Source: Glycine soja (Eukaryota; Streptophyta; Magnoliopsida; Fabales; Fabaceae). From it: a DNA stretch of 64,000 nucleotides. Position numbers and translations under genes: made by a program. The notes under the pieces are model-generated. The model worked only from the letters and a program-made list of their open reading frames with translations, did not search any database and was not told where the DNA came from. Positions 44,783-56,805 of this stretch are shown here, piece by piece (within the stretch, counting starts at the first letter, position 1; each line of letters begins with the position of its first letter). Where the stretch lies: contig NC_041005.1 in assembly GCF_004193775.1 (NCBI RefSeq), positions 10,046,501-10,110,500 on the forward strand, read 5' to 3'.

Positions 44783-46870
44783 TGTTGGATCGAGTGGCCT
44801 CAAAATAATTAAGAAATGGGGGTTGAATTAATTATTAACGTGTCTTGACTAATTAAAAATTTATCCTTCTTAATGTTACTAGATTCAATTAGGCTTTACT
44901 ACTAAGTTATGAGAAAGTAAAGAACATAAATAGTAACTTAGAAAAAAGTAAAGCGGAAATAAAAGTACACAATAGAAAAGTAAAGAGTGTAGGAAAGAAG
45001 AAGACAAACACAAGATTTATACTAGTTTGGCAACAACCCGTGCCTACATCCAATCCCCAAGCAACCACCGGTTCTTGAGACTTCCTTTAACCTTGTAAAA
45101 TCCTTTACAAGCAAAGATCCACAAGGGATGTACGCTCCCTTGTTCTCTTTGAACAACCAAGTGGATGTACCCTCCAATTGAACTGATCTACAAGAGATGT
45201 ACCCTTTCTTGTTCTCAGTATAACAACCCAAGTAGATGTACCCTCTACTTGTACCACAAAAGATGTATCCTCCAATGTATTAAGACAAAGAATTCTTAGG
45301 CGGTTAGTCCCTTGAATCTTTGTAAGGGGAAACAAAAGATATCTCAGGCGGTTAGTCCTTTGAAATCTTTTTTTTAAAGGGAAGAGGAAGAATCAAAAGA
45401 ATTCTCAGGCGGTTAGTCCTCTGAATCTTTTGGCAAGAGGGAGAAGGGAGAATCAAAAGAATTCTTAGGCGGTTAGTCCTTTGAATTCTTTTGGCAAGAG
45501 GAAGAGGGAATGAAGAAAAAGAATAGCACAAGTTTTTTGCCAATGAACTTTTCTTGAATAAAGAAAGTATTGAACAAAAACTCTTAGAAGAATGTTTTGA
45601 ATGATTGAAAGAAATCTGAAAGTTCTCACTTTAAAATTCGTGTCATGATCACATATTTATAGCCATTTGATGGCTCTTGAAAAAACAAGTTAAAAGTTGT
45701 GACTCTTGGCAATTTCTTCAAAACTAGTCACTTTTTAAGAGTTGTGACTCTTTTGAAAACTAGTCACTTTAAAAGTTGTGACTCTTTTGAAAACTAGTCA
45801 CTTAAAGGTTGTGACTTTGAAAAAATCTTCAGAAACAAGTCACTTTAAGAATTATGACTTTTGGTAATTTATTTTTCAAAATAAGTAACTGGTAATCGAT
45901 TACCCTCATAGTGTAATCGATTACACATCAATAGATGTGACTCTTCATGTTTAAATTTAAAATCCAACGTTTAGAAACACTGGTAATCGATTACAAGTAT
46001 TGTGTAATCAATTACAAGTGTTTGAAATGATTTGAAAATGTTTTACCACAAGTTGTGACTCTTGAAATTTGAAATCTAGCGTTTTAAAACATTGGTAATC
46101 GATTACATGATCATGGTAATCGATTACTGCTTTGTAAATCAGTTTGAAAAGATTGTTGGCTACCGGTAATAAATTACTGCCTTCTGGTAATCGATTACCA
46201 GAGAGTAAAACTCTTTGGTAAAAGATTTTTCTCTTTGAAAAATTCTCTTGAACAAAATTGTGCTATTCAATATTTTGAAAAACTCTTTTAATACTTATCT
46301 TAATTGAGTATTCTCTTGAATCTTCACTTTAATTTTGATTCTTGATTGAACGACTCTTTGATTCTTGACTTGAGTCTTTGGCATCATCAAAATAAACTTG
46401 GAAAACTTTGCTTCCACAATCTCCCCCTTTTTGATGATGACAATCCTGAAATCAAGAGAATACATGCAAGTTTTATTCTATCGTTCATTCATATCTTTCT
46501 CCCCTTTTCTTTTTGAATTTATGCTTAATTTTAAAGCTTTGAAAATATAATATCTTGATTTCTAAAATACCCATTTTCTCTCCCCCTTTGGCAACATCAG
46601 AAAGCCAAAGTGCATAAAATAAAATCATACATAAATAATTTTTTAAAACATACATAAAGCATAATTTGAATAACATAAAGTTTAAATACATACCACTTTG
46701 TCATATATCATCAAAATAACCAAGTTTAAACACATAACACAAATAACTAAGTGTAAATAAGTAAATCTAATTACAAAGTTCAGTCATAACTAATTAAGTA
46801 CCAAATACTTAAAACATAACCAATGTTCAGAGAATAAATAACTAACACAATGTCATAAAAAAATAATCAT
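44783..46870 (-). mobile_element. Copia element D: LTR and 3' internal end only
   Basis: 44783-46418 is a 1636-bp LTR in minus orientation (minus-strand ends TGTGGAAGCAAAG and TCGATCCAACA). Next to it at 46419-46433 is a polypurine tract (minus: CAAAAAGGGGGAGAT), so it is the 3' LTR. 46434 to about 46870 is noncoding internal sequence with a second purine tract (near 46580). The coding region and 5' LTR are missing. The LTR contains several small tandem arrays and eight TAATCGATTA-like dyads at 45891-46200. The right boundary is approximate. Confidence 0.7.
45105..45860. repeat. Tandem arrays inside the LTR of D
   Basis: Three arrays are visible. (1) 45105-45275: units with AAGAGATGTACSCT, CTTGTTCTC and CAAGTRGATGTACCCTC. 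(2) 45285-45515: four units of about 50-62 bp sharing AGGCGGTTAGTCCYTTGAAT, at about 45299, 45346, 45408 and 45468. (3) 45685-45855: four to five units of TTGTGACTCTTTTGAAAACT plus AGTCACTTTAA. The arrays explain why this LTR is longer than those of B and C. Confidence 0.75.
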
Positions 46871-49800
46871 AATGACTCTTGTGGTGTGTGACTCAAAATC
46901 ACATATGGCACAAGTGGGAAGACTTTAAGAGATGCTGTCATAACTGAATTCAGTTATGATAACTGAATTGGTTTTGGCACCAAAGCATAACTAGAGTGTG
47001 TGTATATATATATATTCTTGATCATGTAATGGAGGTGTGTGGTGGTTTTGAGAGTGGCTGAAAACAGAGAGGCAAAATCAAAGTTGTTGCAGAAAAACAG
47101 AGAGGCAAAATCAAAGTTGTTGCAGAAAAACAGAGAGTTCAATAGAGAAAGAGAGCTAGGAGATTGAGAGAGGTTTTTGAAAAGAGAAACCAAGAGAGAT
47201 CAAAGCTAGCTGCTGCATCTATTGAACTTGTAATTTCATGATCAATGTGATGATGAGGAGCTGCACTTTCCCGTGGATGTAGGCACATTGTCGAACCACG
47301 TAAATCTTTGGGTTCTTGCTCTACTGTGTTTGTTTGCTGTGTTTTATGTTTTTTCTTTCTTTTTTGATCTTGTGAAGGTTTAAGAGTTGCATAACTTATA
47401 CAAAGAACCAACAAGTGGCGCTGTCTATGGGAAAAAGAATCAAGATCAAGAAAGATGGGAACAACAAAGTACGATATTGAGAAGTTTTCATGGGAAAATG
47501 ACTTCGGGTTATGGAGAATCAAGATGGAAGCAATCTTGATTCAACATGGCTGTGCAGAAGCTCTTAAAGGAGATGAAAGGATGTCTGAATCTCTAAGCTC
47601 AAAGGAGAAATTAGAGATGATTGATAGAGCAAGAGAAGTGCAATCATTCTATGCCTTGGAGATAAAGCTTTAAGAGAAGTTGCAAGAGAAAAGACAGCAG
47701 CCTCAATGTGGTTGAAACTGGAGTCATTGTACATGACAAAGTCCCTTGCAAATCGACTATGCTTGAAGCAACAACTGTACACCTTCAAGATGAAAAAGTC
47801 AAGAACAACCACTGAACAATTGGCTGATTTCAACAAGATTCTTGATGATTTGGAAAATATTGAAGTAAAGCTTAAAGAGGAGGATAAAGCTCTCTTGCTT
47901 CTGAATTCCTTACCAAAATCCTTTGAACATTTCAAGGATGCAATTCTTTATGGCAAAGATCAAGACATTACCTTAGATGAAGTCCAGACCTCCATAAGGA
48001 CCAAGGAGATGCAAAAACAGCAAGACTCCAAATCTGAGGATAATGATGAAAGCCTGAATATTTCAAGGGGAAGGAGTGAAAAGAAGGGAACAAGAGGAAA
48101 GAAGTCCAGATCAAGGTCAAGGGATTCAAAGAATGGCCAGAAAAAAAAGTTCAAATGCTTTAATTGTCACAAAACTGGTCATTTCAAAAAAGACTGCCCA
48201 GACAAGATCAAGAAAGGATCTTTGGACTCTGCTGACATTGTTGAAGCCTCTGAAGGTTATGAGAGTGCAGGTGTTTTAGTAGCTTCTAATACCAAAACAC
48301 AAACAGAATGGATTATGGATTCTGGATGCTCATCACAACAGCCCGAGAAAGGACTATTTTGAAACCTTGGAACTGAAACCAGCAGGAGCTGTACTGCTAG
48401 GAGACAACTACCCCTGCAAGGTACAAGGCATTGGAACTGTGAGATTGAAGATGTTTGATAATAGAGAGTATCTACTGAAAAATGTAAGGTACATTCCAGA
48501 ACTCAAAAGAAATCTTATTTCCATAAAAATGTTTGATGATCTAGGATATTCAACTAGAATTTTAAATGGTGTTCTTAAGATTTCAAATGGATCTTTAATC
48601 ATAGCTAAGGGTAACAAGAATAAAAGTAATGGCTTGTTTATTCTTGAAGGTTCCACGATTGTTGGACATGCATCGGTAGCTAGTAATACATTGATTGATA
48701 AAACAAAACTTTGGCATTTGAGATTAGGTCATGTTAGTGAAAGAGGATTACATGAACTTGAGAAACAAAATCTGTTAGGTGGTGATAAACTAGATAAACT
48801 TGAATTTTGTGATCATTGTGTGCTTGGTAAATCCCATAGAATAAGCTTTGGCACGGGTATTCATGTTTTCATCTAGGTCCTTTGAGTATGTGCATTCAGA
48901 TTTATGGGGATCATCTAGAGTGAAAAATCATGGTGGAAGCTCATACTTTCTCACCATCATAGATGATTTCTCAAGAAGAGTAAGGCTGTATGTTTTGAAA
49001 AATAAGTCAGATGCTTTTCAAAAATTCAGAGAATGGCATACTCTTGTTGGAAATCAACTTGGTACAAAATTAAAAGTTTTAAGGACTGACAATGGCCTGG
49101 AGTTTGTTTCATAGCAGGTCAATGAATTTTGTAGGAAAATAGGCATCAAAAGGCATAAAACAGTCCCTCACACTCCACAACAGAATGGTTTGGCAGAAAG
49201 AATGAATAGGACCATTTTGGAAAAAGTGAGGTGCATGCTTCTAAGTGTAGGACTGCCAAAGACCTTTTGGGGAGAAGCTGCAAATACAACAACATATTTG
49301 ATTAATAGATGCCCTTCATCAACCTTAAATTTCAAGACACCAATGGAAGCTTGGAATGGTGAACCACCTGATTATTCAGGATTAAAGGTGTTTGGATCAC
49401 TGGCCTTTGCTCATGTTAAACAAGGAAAACTGGATGCAAGGGCTGTAAAGTGTGTGTTTATTGGCTATCCTGAAGGAGTTAAAGGGTACAAGTTGTGGAA
49501 ATTGGAACCGGGTGAGACAAGATGCATCATCAGCAGAGATGTAACCTTTGATGAGAGCAGAATGGCAATGCTAAGTAAGGAGCAGAAGGATAACAACTCA
49601 AGTAGTGAGAATACCAATTTTGAGGTGGAGCATTTTGAAATTTTAGATCATGGCAATGGAGATGCTATTGATCACACTGATCAAGGAGAAGCTGGAGATA
49701 ATGAAGAGCTAGTTACTCAGCATGACTTGTCCAATTATCAATTGACTAGAGATAGAGAAAAAAGGGTGATAAAGCCTCCAAAGAGGTATGGTCATGCTGA

Positions 49801-50310
49801 TATTATTTGCTATGCCTTGAGTGTTGCTGAGGAGATTCAAAATTCAAAACCTAAGACCTGGAGGGAAGCAATTGAAAGTGAAGACAGTCGGCTGTGGCTT
49901 CAGGCAATGAGTGAAGAAATGAAATCTTTGAGAAAGAACAAGACCTGGATACTTGTGGATCAACCCAAGAAGCAGAAGGTTGTTGGATGCAAGTGGATTT
50001 TCAAGAAGAAAGAAGGCATTCCAGGAGTAGAAAGGCCTAGATTCAAGGCAAGATTGGTAGCAAAAGGCTTTACACAGGTTGAAGGAATTGATTACAATGA
50101 GATTTTTTCACCAGTTGTGAAGCATTGCTCAATAAGAATCATACTTGGTCTGGTAAATCAATATGATTTGGAACTTGAACAGTTGGATGTTAAAACAACT
50201 TTTCTCCATGGAAATCTGAAGGAAACCATTTACATGAACCAGCCTGAAGGTTTTGAAGAAGGGGAGAACAAGGTGTGCTTGCTGAAAAAATCTTTGTTTG
50301 GACTAAAGCA
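46870..50310 (+). mobile_element. Copia element E: 5' LTR, gag and most of pol; 3' part lost
   Basis: The upstream part (about 46870-47410) has LTR character: a TATATATATATT box near 47004, and a U5-like block CCCGTGGATGTAGGCACATT at 47270. It is followed by AAGTGGCGCTGTCTATGGGA, a possible primer-binding region, and the gag start at 47455. A 33-bp direct duplication (AGAGAGGCAAAATCAAAGTT...) lies at 47062-47128. The element ends abruptly in the RT domain at about 50310, where the 3' LTR of C begins. The exact left end is unclear. Confidence 0.65.
47455..50310 (+). pseudogene. gag-pol of Copia element E, truncated in RT
   Basis: gag starts MGTTKYDIEKFSWENDFGLW; after a frameshift near 47650 it continues from 47706 (MTKSLANRLCLKQQLYTFKM) to the zinc knuckle CFNCHKTGHFKKDC. 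Protease: WIMDSGCSS, frame lost near 48340. GAG-pre-integrase (KLWHLRLGHVSERGLHELEK, CDHCVLGKSHR) at 48367-48876; a further shift near 48860. Integrase with HSDLWG, LRTDNGLEF, a stop at 49112, then TPQQNGLAERMNRTILEKVR from about 49170. The 49190-50310 frame is long and intact: WGEAANTTTYLINRCPSSTL, then RT N-terminus KWIFKKKEGIPGVERPRFKA and LDVKTTFLHG. It stops at SLFGLKH before the YVDD box. At least three shifts and one stop. Confidence 0.85.
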
Positions 50311-50864
50311 TAGAGTTTTCCCTGTTCTCAAAAGGCAGAATCCTCTCAAACAAAAATATCTTATCATCCAACATTCCTTGGCCAAACACTTGTGTTATTC
50401 AATAAGGAATTGAGTGCTTCATTGTAAACATCTATCTCTTTCAAGAGAGGTCATCTTCTCCTTCTTCTCTTTCTAATAAAAGGGCTAAGAGACTGAGAGT
50501 CTCTTGTCGTAAAGCATCTGAACACAAAGGAATGGCTGTCCTTGTGTGTTTCAGAAAGTGTAAAGGATTTGCGAGATAGTGGAACTCCCAAGTGAGTTTC
50601 TTGGGGACTGGACGTAGGCAACAGACTGTGCCGAACCAGTATAAAAATTGTATTTGCACTTTCTCTTTCCTTAAACTATTTTATTTATTGTTGCTTAACA
50701 TTTACATTCAGATTGTTTAATTTGAATCATCATTTAGAAATTCATCTTTAAGGGAACTTGGAACTTGCATTAGAATCAAAGTATAATTTTTAATTAGAGA
50801 AATAGTTTGTAATATCTTAATTCAACTCCCCCTTCTTAAGATATCTGAGGTCACTTGTTTAACA
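50311..50864 (+). repeat. Partial 3' LTR of element C
   Basis: These 554 bp match the 3' half of the LTR at about 43436-43994 (AGAGTTTTCCCT, then CTCAAAAGGC and ATAAGGAATTGAGTGCTTCA), ending CTTGTTTAACA next to the ATGAT target duplication. It is fused to the RT region of E at 50310, with a short shared sequence (TAAAG..AGAG) at the junction. Its TATA part is missing. Confidence 0.85.
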
Positions 50865-50869
50865 ATGAT

Positions 50870-53570
50870 ACTAGAGCAGAACCAATGAAATGACAAGTGC
50901 CACTAATACTTTTTCTATTAGTTTTGCATCCAACAAAATCAGAGTCAAAGTATCCTACTAAGTTATAAGAGGGAATTCTTAGGATACCATGACCCTAGAT
51001 TTATAGTGCCTAACAAATATCTAATTATTCTTTTAATGACACTAAGTGAGATTCTTTGGGATTTGCTTGATATCTTGCACACATACAAATATTAAACATT
51101 ATATCAGGTCTACTTGCTGATAAATAAAGAAGAGATCTGATCATACCTCTATATTTCTTTATGTCTATTGACTGACCGGTTTTATCTTTATCCATATAGC
51201 AAGCAGTGCTCATAGGAGTGGCTATGTGTTTAGCATTTTCCATCCCAAACCTGTTAATTAGTTCTTTGCAATATTTTGACTAATTAATAAATATTCCATT
51301 CTTTGTTTGCTTTATTTGTAGTCCAAGGAAGAAATTTAACTCACCCATCATTGACATTTCAAATTCATTTTGCATATCTTGAGAGAATTCTTTGCATAGA
51401 GAATCATTAGTTGACCCAAAGATTATATCATCAACATATATTTGTACTAAGAGAATATCATGCAATTTACTTTTGATAAAGAGTATGGTATCAACCTTTC
51501 CTCTTGTAAAGCCCTTTTCTAAAATAAATTTGCTCAAACGTTCATACCAAGCCTTAGGGGCTTGTCTTAAACCATATAGAGTCTTTTTCAATTTAAAGAC
51601 ATGATTGGGCTTATCTGAGTTTTCAAAACTAGTTGGTTGGTCAACATAAACTTCTCCTTGAATGAAATAATTTAAAAAGACACTTTTAACATCCATTTGA
51701 TAAAGTTTAAAATCCATTATGGATGCAAAAGCCAATAACATTCTAATGGCTTCTAATCTGGCTACTGGAGCATAGGTTTCCTCATAATCTATTCCTTCTT
51801 CTTGATTATATCCTTTAGCCACTAGCCTAGCCTTATTTCTAATTACTATTTCATGTTCATCCAATTTATTTCTGAATACCCATTTAGTTCCTATAACTGG
51901 ATGATATCAGGTTTGTCAATTAATTCCCAGAATTTATTTCTTTCAAATTGATTTAACTCTTCTTGCATATCAATAATCCAATGTTCATAAATTATGGCTT
52001 CATTTAAATTTTTAGGTTCAATTAAAGAAACAAAATCCATATTATTGCATGCATCTTTGAGAGAGTGTCGAGTTGTTATCCCTTTTGAGATGTCACCGAT
52101 GATATTATCAAGAGGATGATTCATGAAGTTCTCCACTCTCTTGGGAGATCTATATTTGTTTTATTTTCATTAATTTGAAAGTCTTCTTCATTTCCATTTC
52201 CTTTGCTTTTGTGCCCTTTCTCATCAATGTGCATGTCTTCTAATGAATCTGTAATATCATTAAGTGTTTCCTTTCTTGGCCTTATAGGGTTAGTCTCATC
52301 AAAAGCAGCATGGATAGATTCTTCAATAATCATAGTTCTTTTGTTATAAATTCTAAAAGCTCTACTATTTAAGGAATAGCAAAGGAATATACCTTCACAG
52401 ATTTTGCATCAAACTTACCTAAGTTGTCTTTCCCGTTGTTTAGCACAAAACACTTACATCCAAAAACATGAAGATGAGAAATGTTCGATTTTCTTCCTTT
52501 GTACAATTCATATGGAGTTTTCTTTAAGATTGGTCTAATTAAAGCTCTATTCATCATGTGGCATGCAGTATTAACAACTTTAGCCCATAAATATTTAGGA
52601 AGATTGTATGATTAAGCAAAGTTTTGGCTATTTCTTCTAAAGATCTACTTTTCCTCTCAACTACTCCATTTGGTTGAGGGGTTCTAGGTGCAGAAAAATT
52701 GTGTTCAATGTCATTTTCATCACAAAATGATTCAAAATTCTTATTTTCAAATTCTCCTCCATGATTACTCCTAATAGATGCAATATTGGGATTTTTCTTG
52801 TTTTGAATGATTTTAGCAAGTTTCTTAAAAGCATGAAAAGCATATCTTTTGTGAGTGAGAAATAATGTCCATGTGAATCTTGAATAATCATAAACTATAA
52901 CAAGAGCATAGTAATTTCCTCCAAAACTCATATTTTTAGAGGGACCAAAAAGATCCATATGCAAAAGTTGTAAGGGTTGAGTTGTAGAAGCAATATTCTT
53001 TGATTTGAAAGAAACCCTTACTTGTTTTCCTTTTTGACATGCATCACACAATCTATCCTTTTCAAATTTGAGTTTTGGTAAACCAATTACTAAATTCTTA
53101 GAAATTAGTTTATTTAAATGTTCCATGTTTATATGAGCAATTCTTCTACGCCATAACCAAGAATCATCATCTTTACTAATAAAACATTGAGCATGATTTA
53201 ATGTTTTATCTAAATTTATCATGTATACATTATTAGTTCTATAGCCTATATGTTTTATATTTTTATCATGTTTATTTTCAATAACATAATTATGAGAGTC
53301 AAATGATACTAGAAAGTCTTTATCACATAATTGACTAACACTTAGTAGACTATGCTTAAGACCATTAATAAGTTAAACATTTTCAACGGAGGTAAATGAA
53401 TTTGTACCTATTTTTCCGATTCTAAGAATTTTACCTTTGTTGTTGTCTTCATATGTCACATGTCCACTTTTCTTGGGAGATATATGAGTAAATTTTGATT
53501 CATCTCCCATCATGTGTTTAGAGCATTCGCTATCAATGTACCACTTTTCTTCAAGAAATCCTTCATTCAC
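50870..53570 (-). pseudogene. pol of Copia element B (protease, integrase, RT, part of RNase H)
   Basis: Protease remnant at 53373-53570 with DSECSKHM instead of the usual DSGCSxHM. GAG-pre-integrase and integrase at 52554-53222 (LCDACQKGKQ, HMDLFGP, TPQPNGVVERK), with RSNHGGEF where the family has an Asp (RSDxGGEF), so one catalytic residue is lost. Reverse transcriptase at 51280-51864 keeps the IYVDDIIFGS active site. The RT/RNase H connection is at 51025-51243 and 50870-51020, up to the point where element C interrupts it. Stops and shifts separate the pieces. Confidence 0.85.
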
Positions 53571-54284
53571 ATAATTATGTTTTTGACTTAGGTACCCAAA
53601 TTTTCTTGGGTCCTTGATTGTTAGTTTTGATCAAAGATTCTTTGGGAACCCATATCCTTTTAATGTTACTACTATTTTTCCTAAAATAACATGTTGATGC
53701 ACTATGTCCTTTCTTTCCACAGTAAAAACATGTTAAGAAGGAAGAACTATTCTTTTGAGAAGATGCAAAGAAGTTTTATACATTTTCTGTAGTTTTTCAG
53801 GTCTATATCCTAATCCAGTCTTATCAAACACACATCTTTGCTTTCCTAGTATAATGTCTAAATTATTTTTGCCAAGAGTAAATTTGACAAGAGAATCTTT
53901 TAGATCTTTAATTTCTACTTTAAATTTATCACAACATTTATATGAGTGAGATACCTTATTAATATATTGTATGGTAGAAGATTGATTTGTATCAATTTGT
54001 TTTAATGTTTTGACTTCAGTTTTAAGATTTTCTAGTTCTATATTTAATTTCATAACTTCTTTTTCTAAATTTGAAATTGTTTTCTTAGAAATTGAAATCA
54101 GTTAGACAAGTTTGACTGATTCTTTATGCAAGTCATAAAATGCATCTTGAAGTTCATCAAAGGAAATATATAGGTTATTGTTAGAAGATGTTACCTCTTA
54201 TTCGCTATCATAGTTTTTGGCCATGAGACTCATATTCACGACTTCTTTTTTTGAATCTCCTGATGAATCTATATTGTTATCTTC

Positions 54285-55311
54285 CTAAGTGATGTAAGTT
54301 TTCTTTGCTTTCTTGTCTTTGAAATTTTTCTTGTCAGACTTCTCCATTCTTTTCTTGAAACTGGGACAATCAACTCTTAGATGTCCAGGTTGATTACATT
54401 CATAGCACTTTGGAACAGAGGGAGAGTCTTCTCCTTTTTTCTTTGGATTGAAATTTGTTCTTCTTTGATTTCCTTTGTTCCTTAGAAACTTGTTGAATCT
54501 CTTTATGAAGAAACTAAAATCATCATCTTCTTCTATTTCATTCAAGTCTTCTCTGTCACTTTCTTCTTGAATAAAAGATAAGGCTTTAAGTGCAATTCCT
54601 TTCTTTTTCTTGTCATTTTCTTCATGTGGAATTAGTCTCATAAGTTCCATTTCGTGTTCCTGAAGCTTTCCAAAAAGAGTTGCAAGAGACATGTTAGTGA
54701 GATCTCTTGATTATGCAATTGCAGTTACCTTTGGTTGTCATTCCTTGCTTAAACATCTTAGAACTTTGTTAATGAGATCCTCATTAGGAAATATCTTCCC
54801 TGATGATGCAAGATGATTAACTATATGTGTAAATCTCTTTTGCATATTTTGTATGGTCTCATTTTGATTCATTCTGAAAAAGTTCATATTCATGTGTTAG
54901 GGTGTTTATTCTAGATCTCTTAACATTTGTTGTTCCTTCATGAGTTACTTGTAATGCATCCCACATTTCTTTTGCATTCTTACAATCTGAGACTCTAAAG
55001 TATTCATCCATTCCTAATGCAGAGGTAATTATATTTTTAGCCTTTAAGTTATATTGTACCCTTCTTTTTTCCTATTCATCCCATTGTTCCCTAGGTTTTT
55101 CTATAGTTGCATTTCCTACTACCATTGTAGGGATGTAAGGATCGATTTCAATAGCTTCCCACGTGTTTAAATCTATAGCCTCTTTGAAGATTTGCATGCG
55201 AGTTTTCCAGTAATGATAACCCACTCCATTAAATATAGGAGGCCTATTAATGGAGTTTCCTTCGGGAAATAGGAAGTTTGATGAGACCATAATTATTCTT
55301 AAAGTTTCCAA
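54285..55311 (-). pseudogene. gag of Copia element B
   Basis: The N-terminal part is VSSNFLFPEGNSINRPPIFN, then YHYWKTRMQIFKEAIDLNTW (55072-55311). After several interruptions the C-terminal part (54285-54692) gives LFGKLQEHEMELMRLIPHEE and a CCHC zinc knuckle CYECNQPGHLRVDC. The middle (54693-55070) is shifted and carries stops but can be aligned to the gag of element C (44046-44782). It is not functional. Confidence 0.8.
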
Positions 55312-55342
55312 ACTTTATACAAGAATCAAGCTCTGATATCAC

Positions 55343-56454
55343 TGGTTGGACAAGTGGCCTCAATAACTTAAGATGGGGAGGGGTGAATTAAGTTAAAAAA
55401 ATTTCTCATTTAATTGACTTCTAAATTCCCTTTTAAATATATATGTTCAGAATATTGAAGATGAAGATGAAAGTTATATCAACAGAATACTTCAAGTGTG
55501 CAAGATAAATAAAATATGCAAGATAAAGTAATCAAGATAGGGAAGAGAGGAATGCAAACTCAGTTTATCCTGGTTCAGCCACTTTCTGTGTCTACGTTCA
55601 GTCCCCAAGCAACCCACTTGAGATTTCCACTAACTTTGTAAAAATCCTTTTTACAACTTGTGAACACCCGAGGGATCCCTTTCCCTTGTGTTAAGGAAAC
55701 TTTCAATTCAAGAGACAAATAACCTCTTGATCTCAATAAGTCTTTAAAGAAAGTATAAATGTTTTTCTCTCTTTTAGAGAAGAAGATACAAGATGAAGTT
55801 CTTAGAAGAATCCTTAATTGATTTGCAAGTGTTTGGCCAATGATTTGTTTTTGAGAGGATAAGACAATAAGATTTTGAAAAACTCTTTAAAAACTTTAAT
55901 AGATAAGTCACATATTTATAGACCCTTGGTGACTTTTCAAAAACTTATGAAGGGATGTGACTTTTCAGAGTAACTTTTAAAATTTTCTCACTGGTAATCG
56001 ATTAGAATTCTTTGGTAATTGATTACATAGTTATGTAATGAGAAGTCATGACTTTTCAATTTAAACTTTTGTAGTTCCGTTATTGGTAATCGATTACAGA
56101 CAAGTGGTAATCGATTACAACTTTCAAATTTCAAATTTAAACTTTCTGAAAAAGGCTTTTTTTAAAATAATTTTGCTTCTAGTAATCAATTACAATGCCC
56201 AGTAATCAATTGCCAGTGGAAAAATGCCATTTTCAGAAAATGTTAAAAATATTTTAAAACCTTTTTATAATCAATTTAAAACTATATTGTGAGGCCAAAC
56301 CTTTGCAATCACTAAGAGATTTTTTTAACAAAGATAGACTAAGACTTAGCTTTCTTCTTGATCTTTGTTTTATTGGTCTTGATTTGGACTTGAAATAAAA
56401 CTTGTGTTGCTGTTGTCTTGGCATCATCAAAACCTTCATACACATGCATTCACA
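55343..56454 (-). repeat. 5' LTR of Copia element B
   Basis: This is a 1112-bp LTR. On the minus strand it begins TGTGTGAATGCATGTGTATG and ends next to the primer-binding site. It contains six TAATCGATTA-like dyads at about 55994-56215. The 41747-42027 remnant matches its last part (for example AACTTAAGAKKGGG, then CAAACTCAGTTTATCCTGGT). Confidence 0.8.
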
Positions 56455-56459
56455 CAACT

Positions 56460-56805
56460 GGGGCACCCTTTACTTTATCTCTCTTTCATTTTAAGCAAAA
56501 GCTAACAAATACACATTGGCTGGGAAATTAAAGGATTTTTTTATTGTGTTATACATTAATTTTTTTATGCTATTCTATAACTTTTATAATAAATACTTAA
56601 TTTTTGCGAAAGCCCTAATTTAATTAGCATTTTAAGATAAGAATGGTGGAGCTAGTAGCACTAACTAACTGTGGTAGCAGTATCGGATAGACAACTTTCT
56701 TCTACTAGCTTTTTTGTAGTGACCAATCCTCATCTCATCCTTCCCCTGCACCTTCTTCTTGATATATCCTTCACTAGCTAACTACTAACTTGAAAGCCTC
56801 TGGTA
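56460..56805. other. Spacer without a gene
   Basis: Host flank of element B: AT-rich, with no reading frame or repeat recognised. It joins the flank at 41640-41741 across the insertion. Confidence 0.5.

Larger units (their letters stand above)
42830..50864 (+). mobile_element. Copia element C, inserted in B and filled by D and E
   Basis: The 5' LTR (42830-43994, 1165 bp, TGTAGAAGCAAAGC...TTGTTTAACA) is followed at once by a tRNA-Met-type primer-binding site (TGGTATCGGAGC). The target duplication ATGAT is exact at 42825-42829 and 50865-50869. The 3' LTR (50311-50864) keeps only its last 554 bp. Inside, C's own gag is cut at 44782 and the rest of its coding region is replaced by pieces of D and E. 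Its LTR and gag are close relatives of those of B. Confidence 0.85.
41747..56454 (-). mobile_element. Copia LTR retrotransposon B, split by element C
   Basis: The element reads on the minus strand: 5' LTR (55343-56454), tRNA-Met primer-binding site (GATATCAGAGC, minus, at about 55330), gag, protease, integrase, reverse transcriptase and RNase H, then a 3' LTR remnant (41747-42027). The order integrase before RT identifies Copia. Exact 5-bp target duplications CAACT flank it at 41742-41746 and 56455-56459. Element C (42830-50864) is inserted in its RNase H region. The 3' LTR has lost most of its length; 42028-42440 is internal 3' noncoding DNA. Confidence 0.85.
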
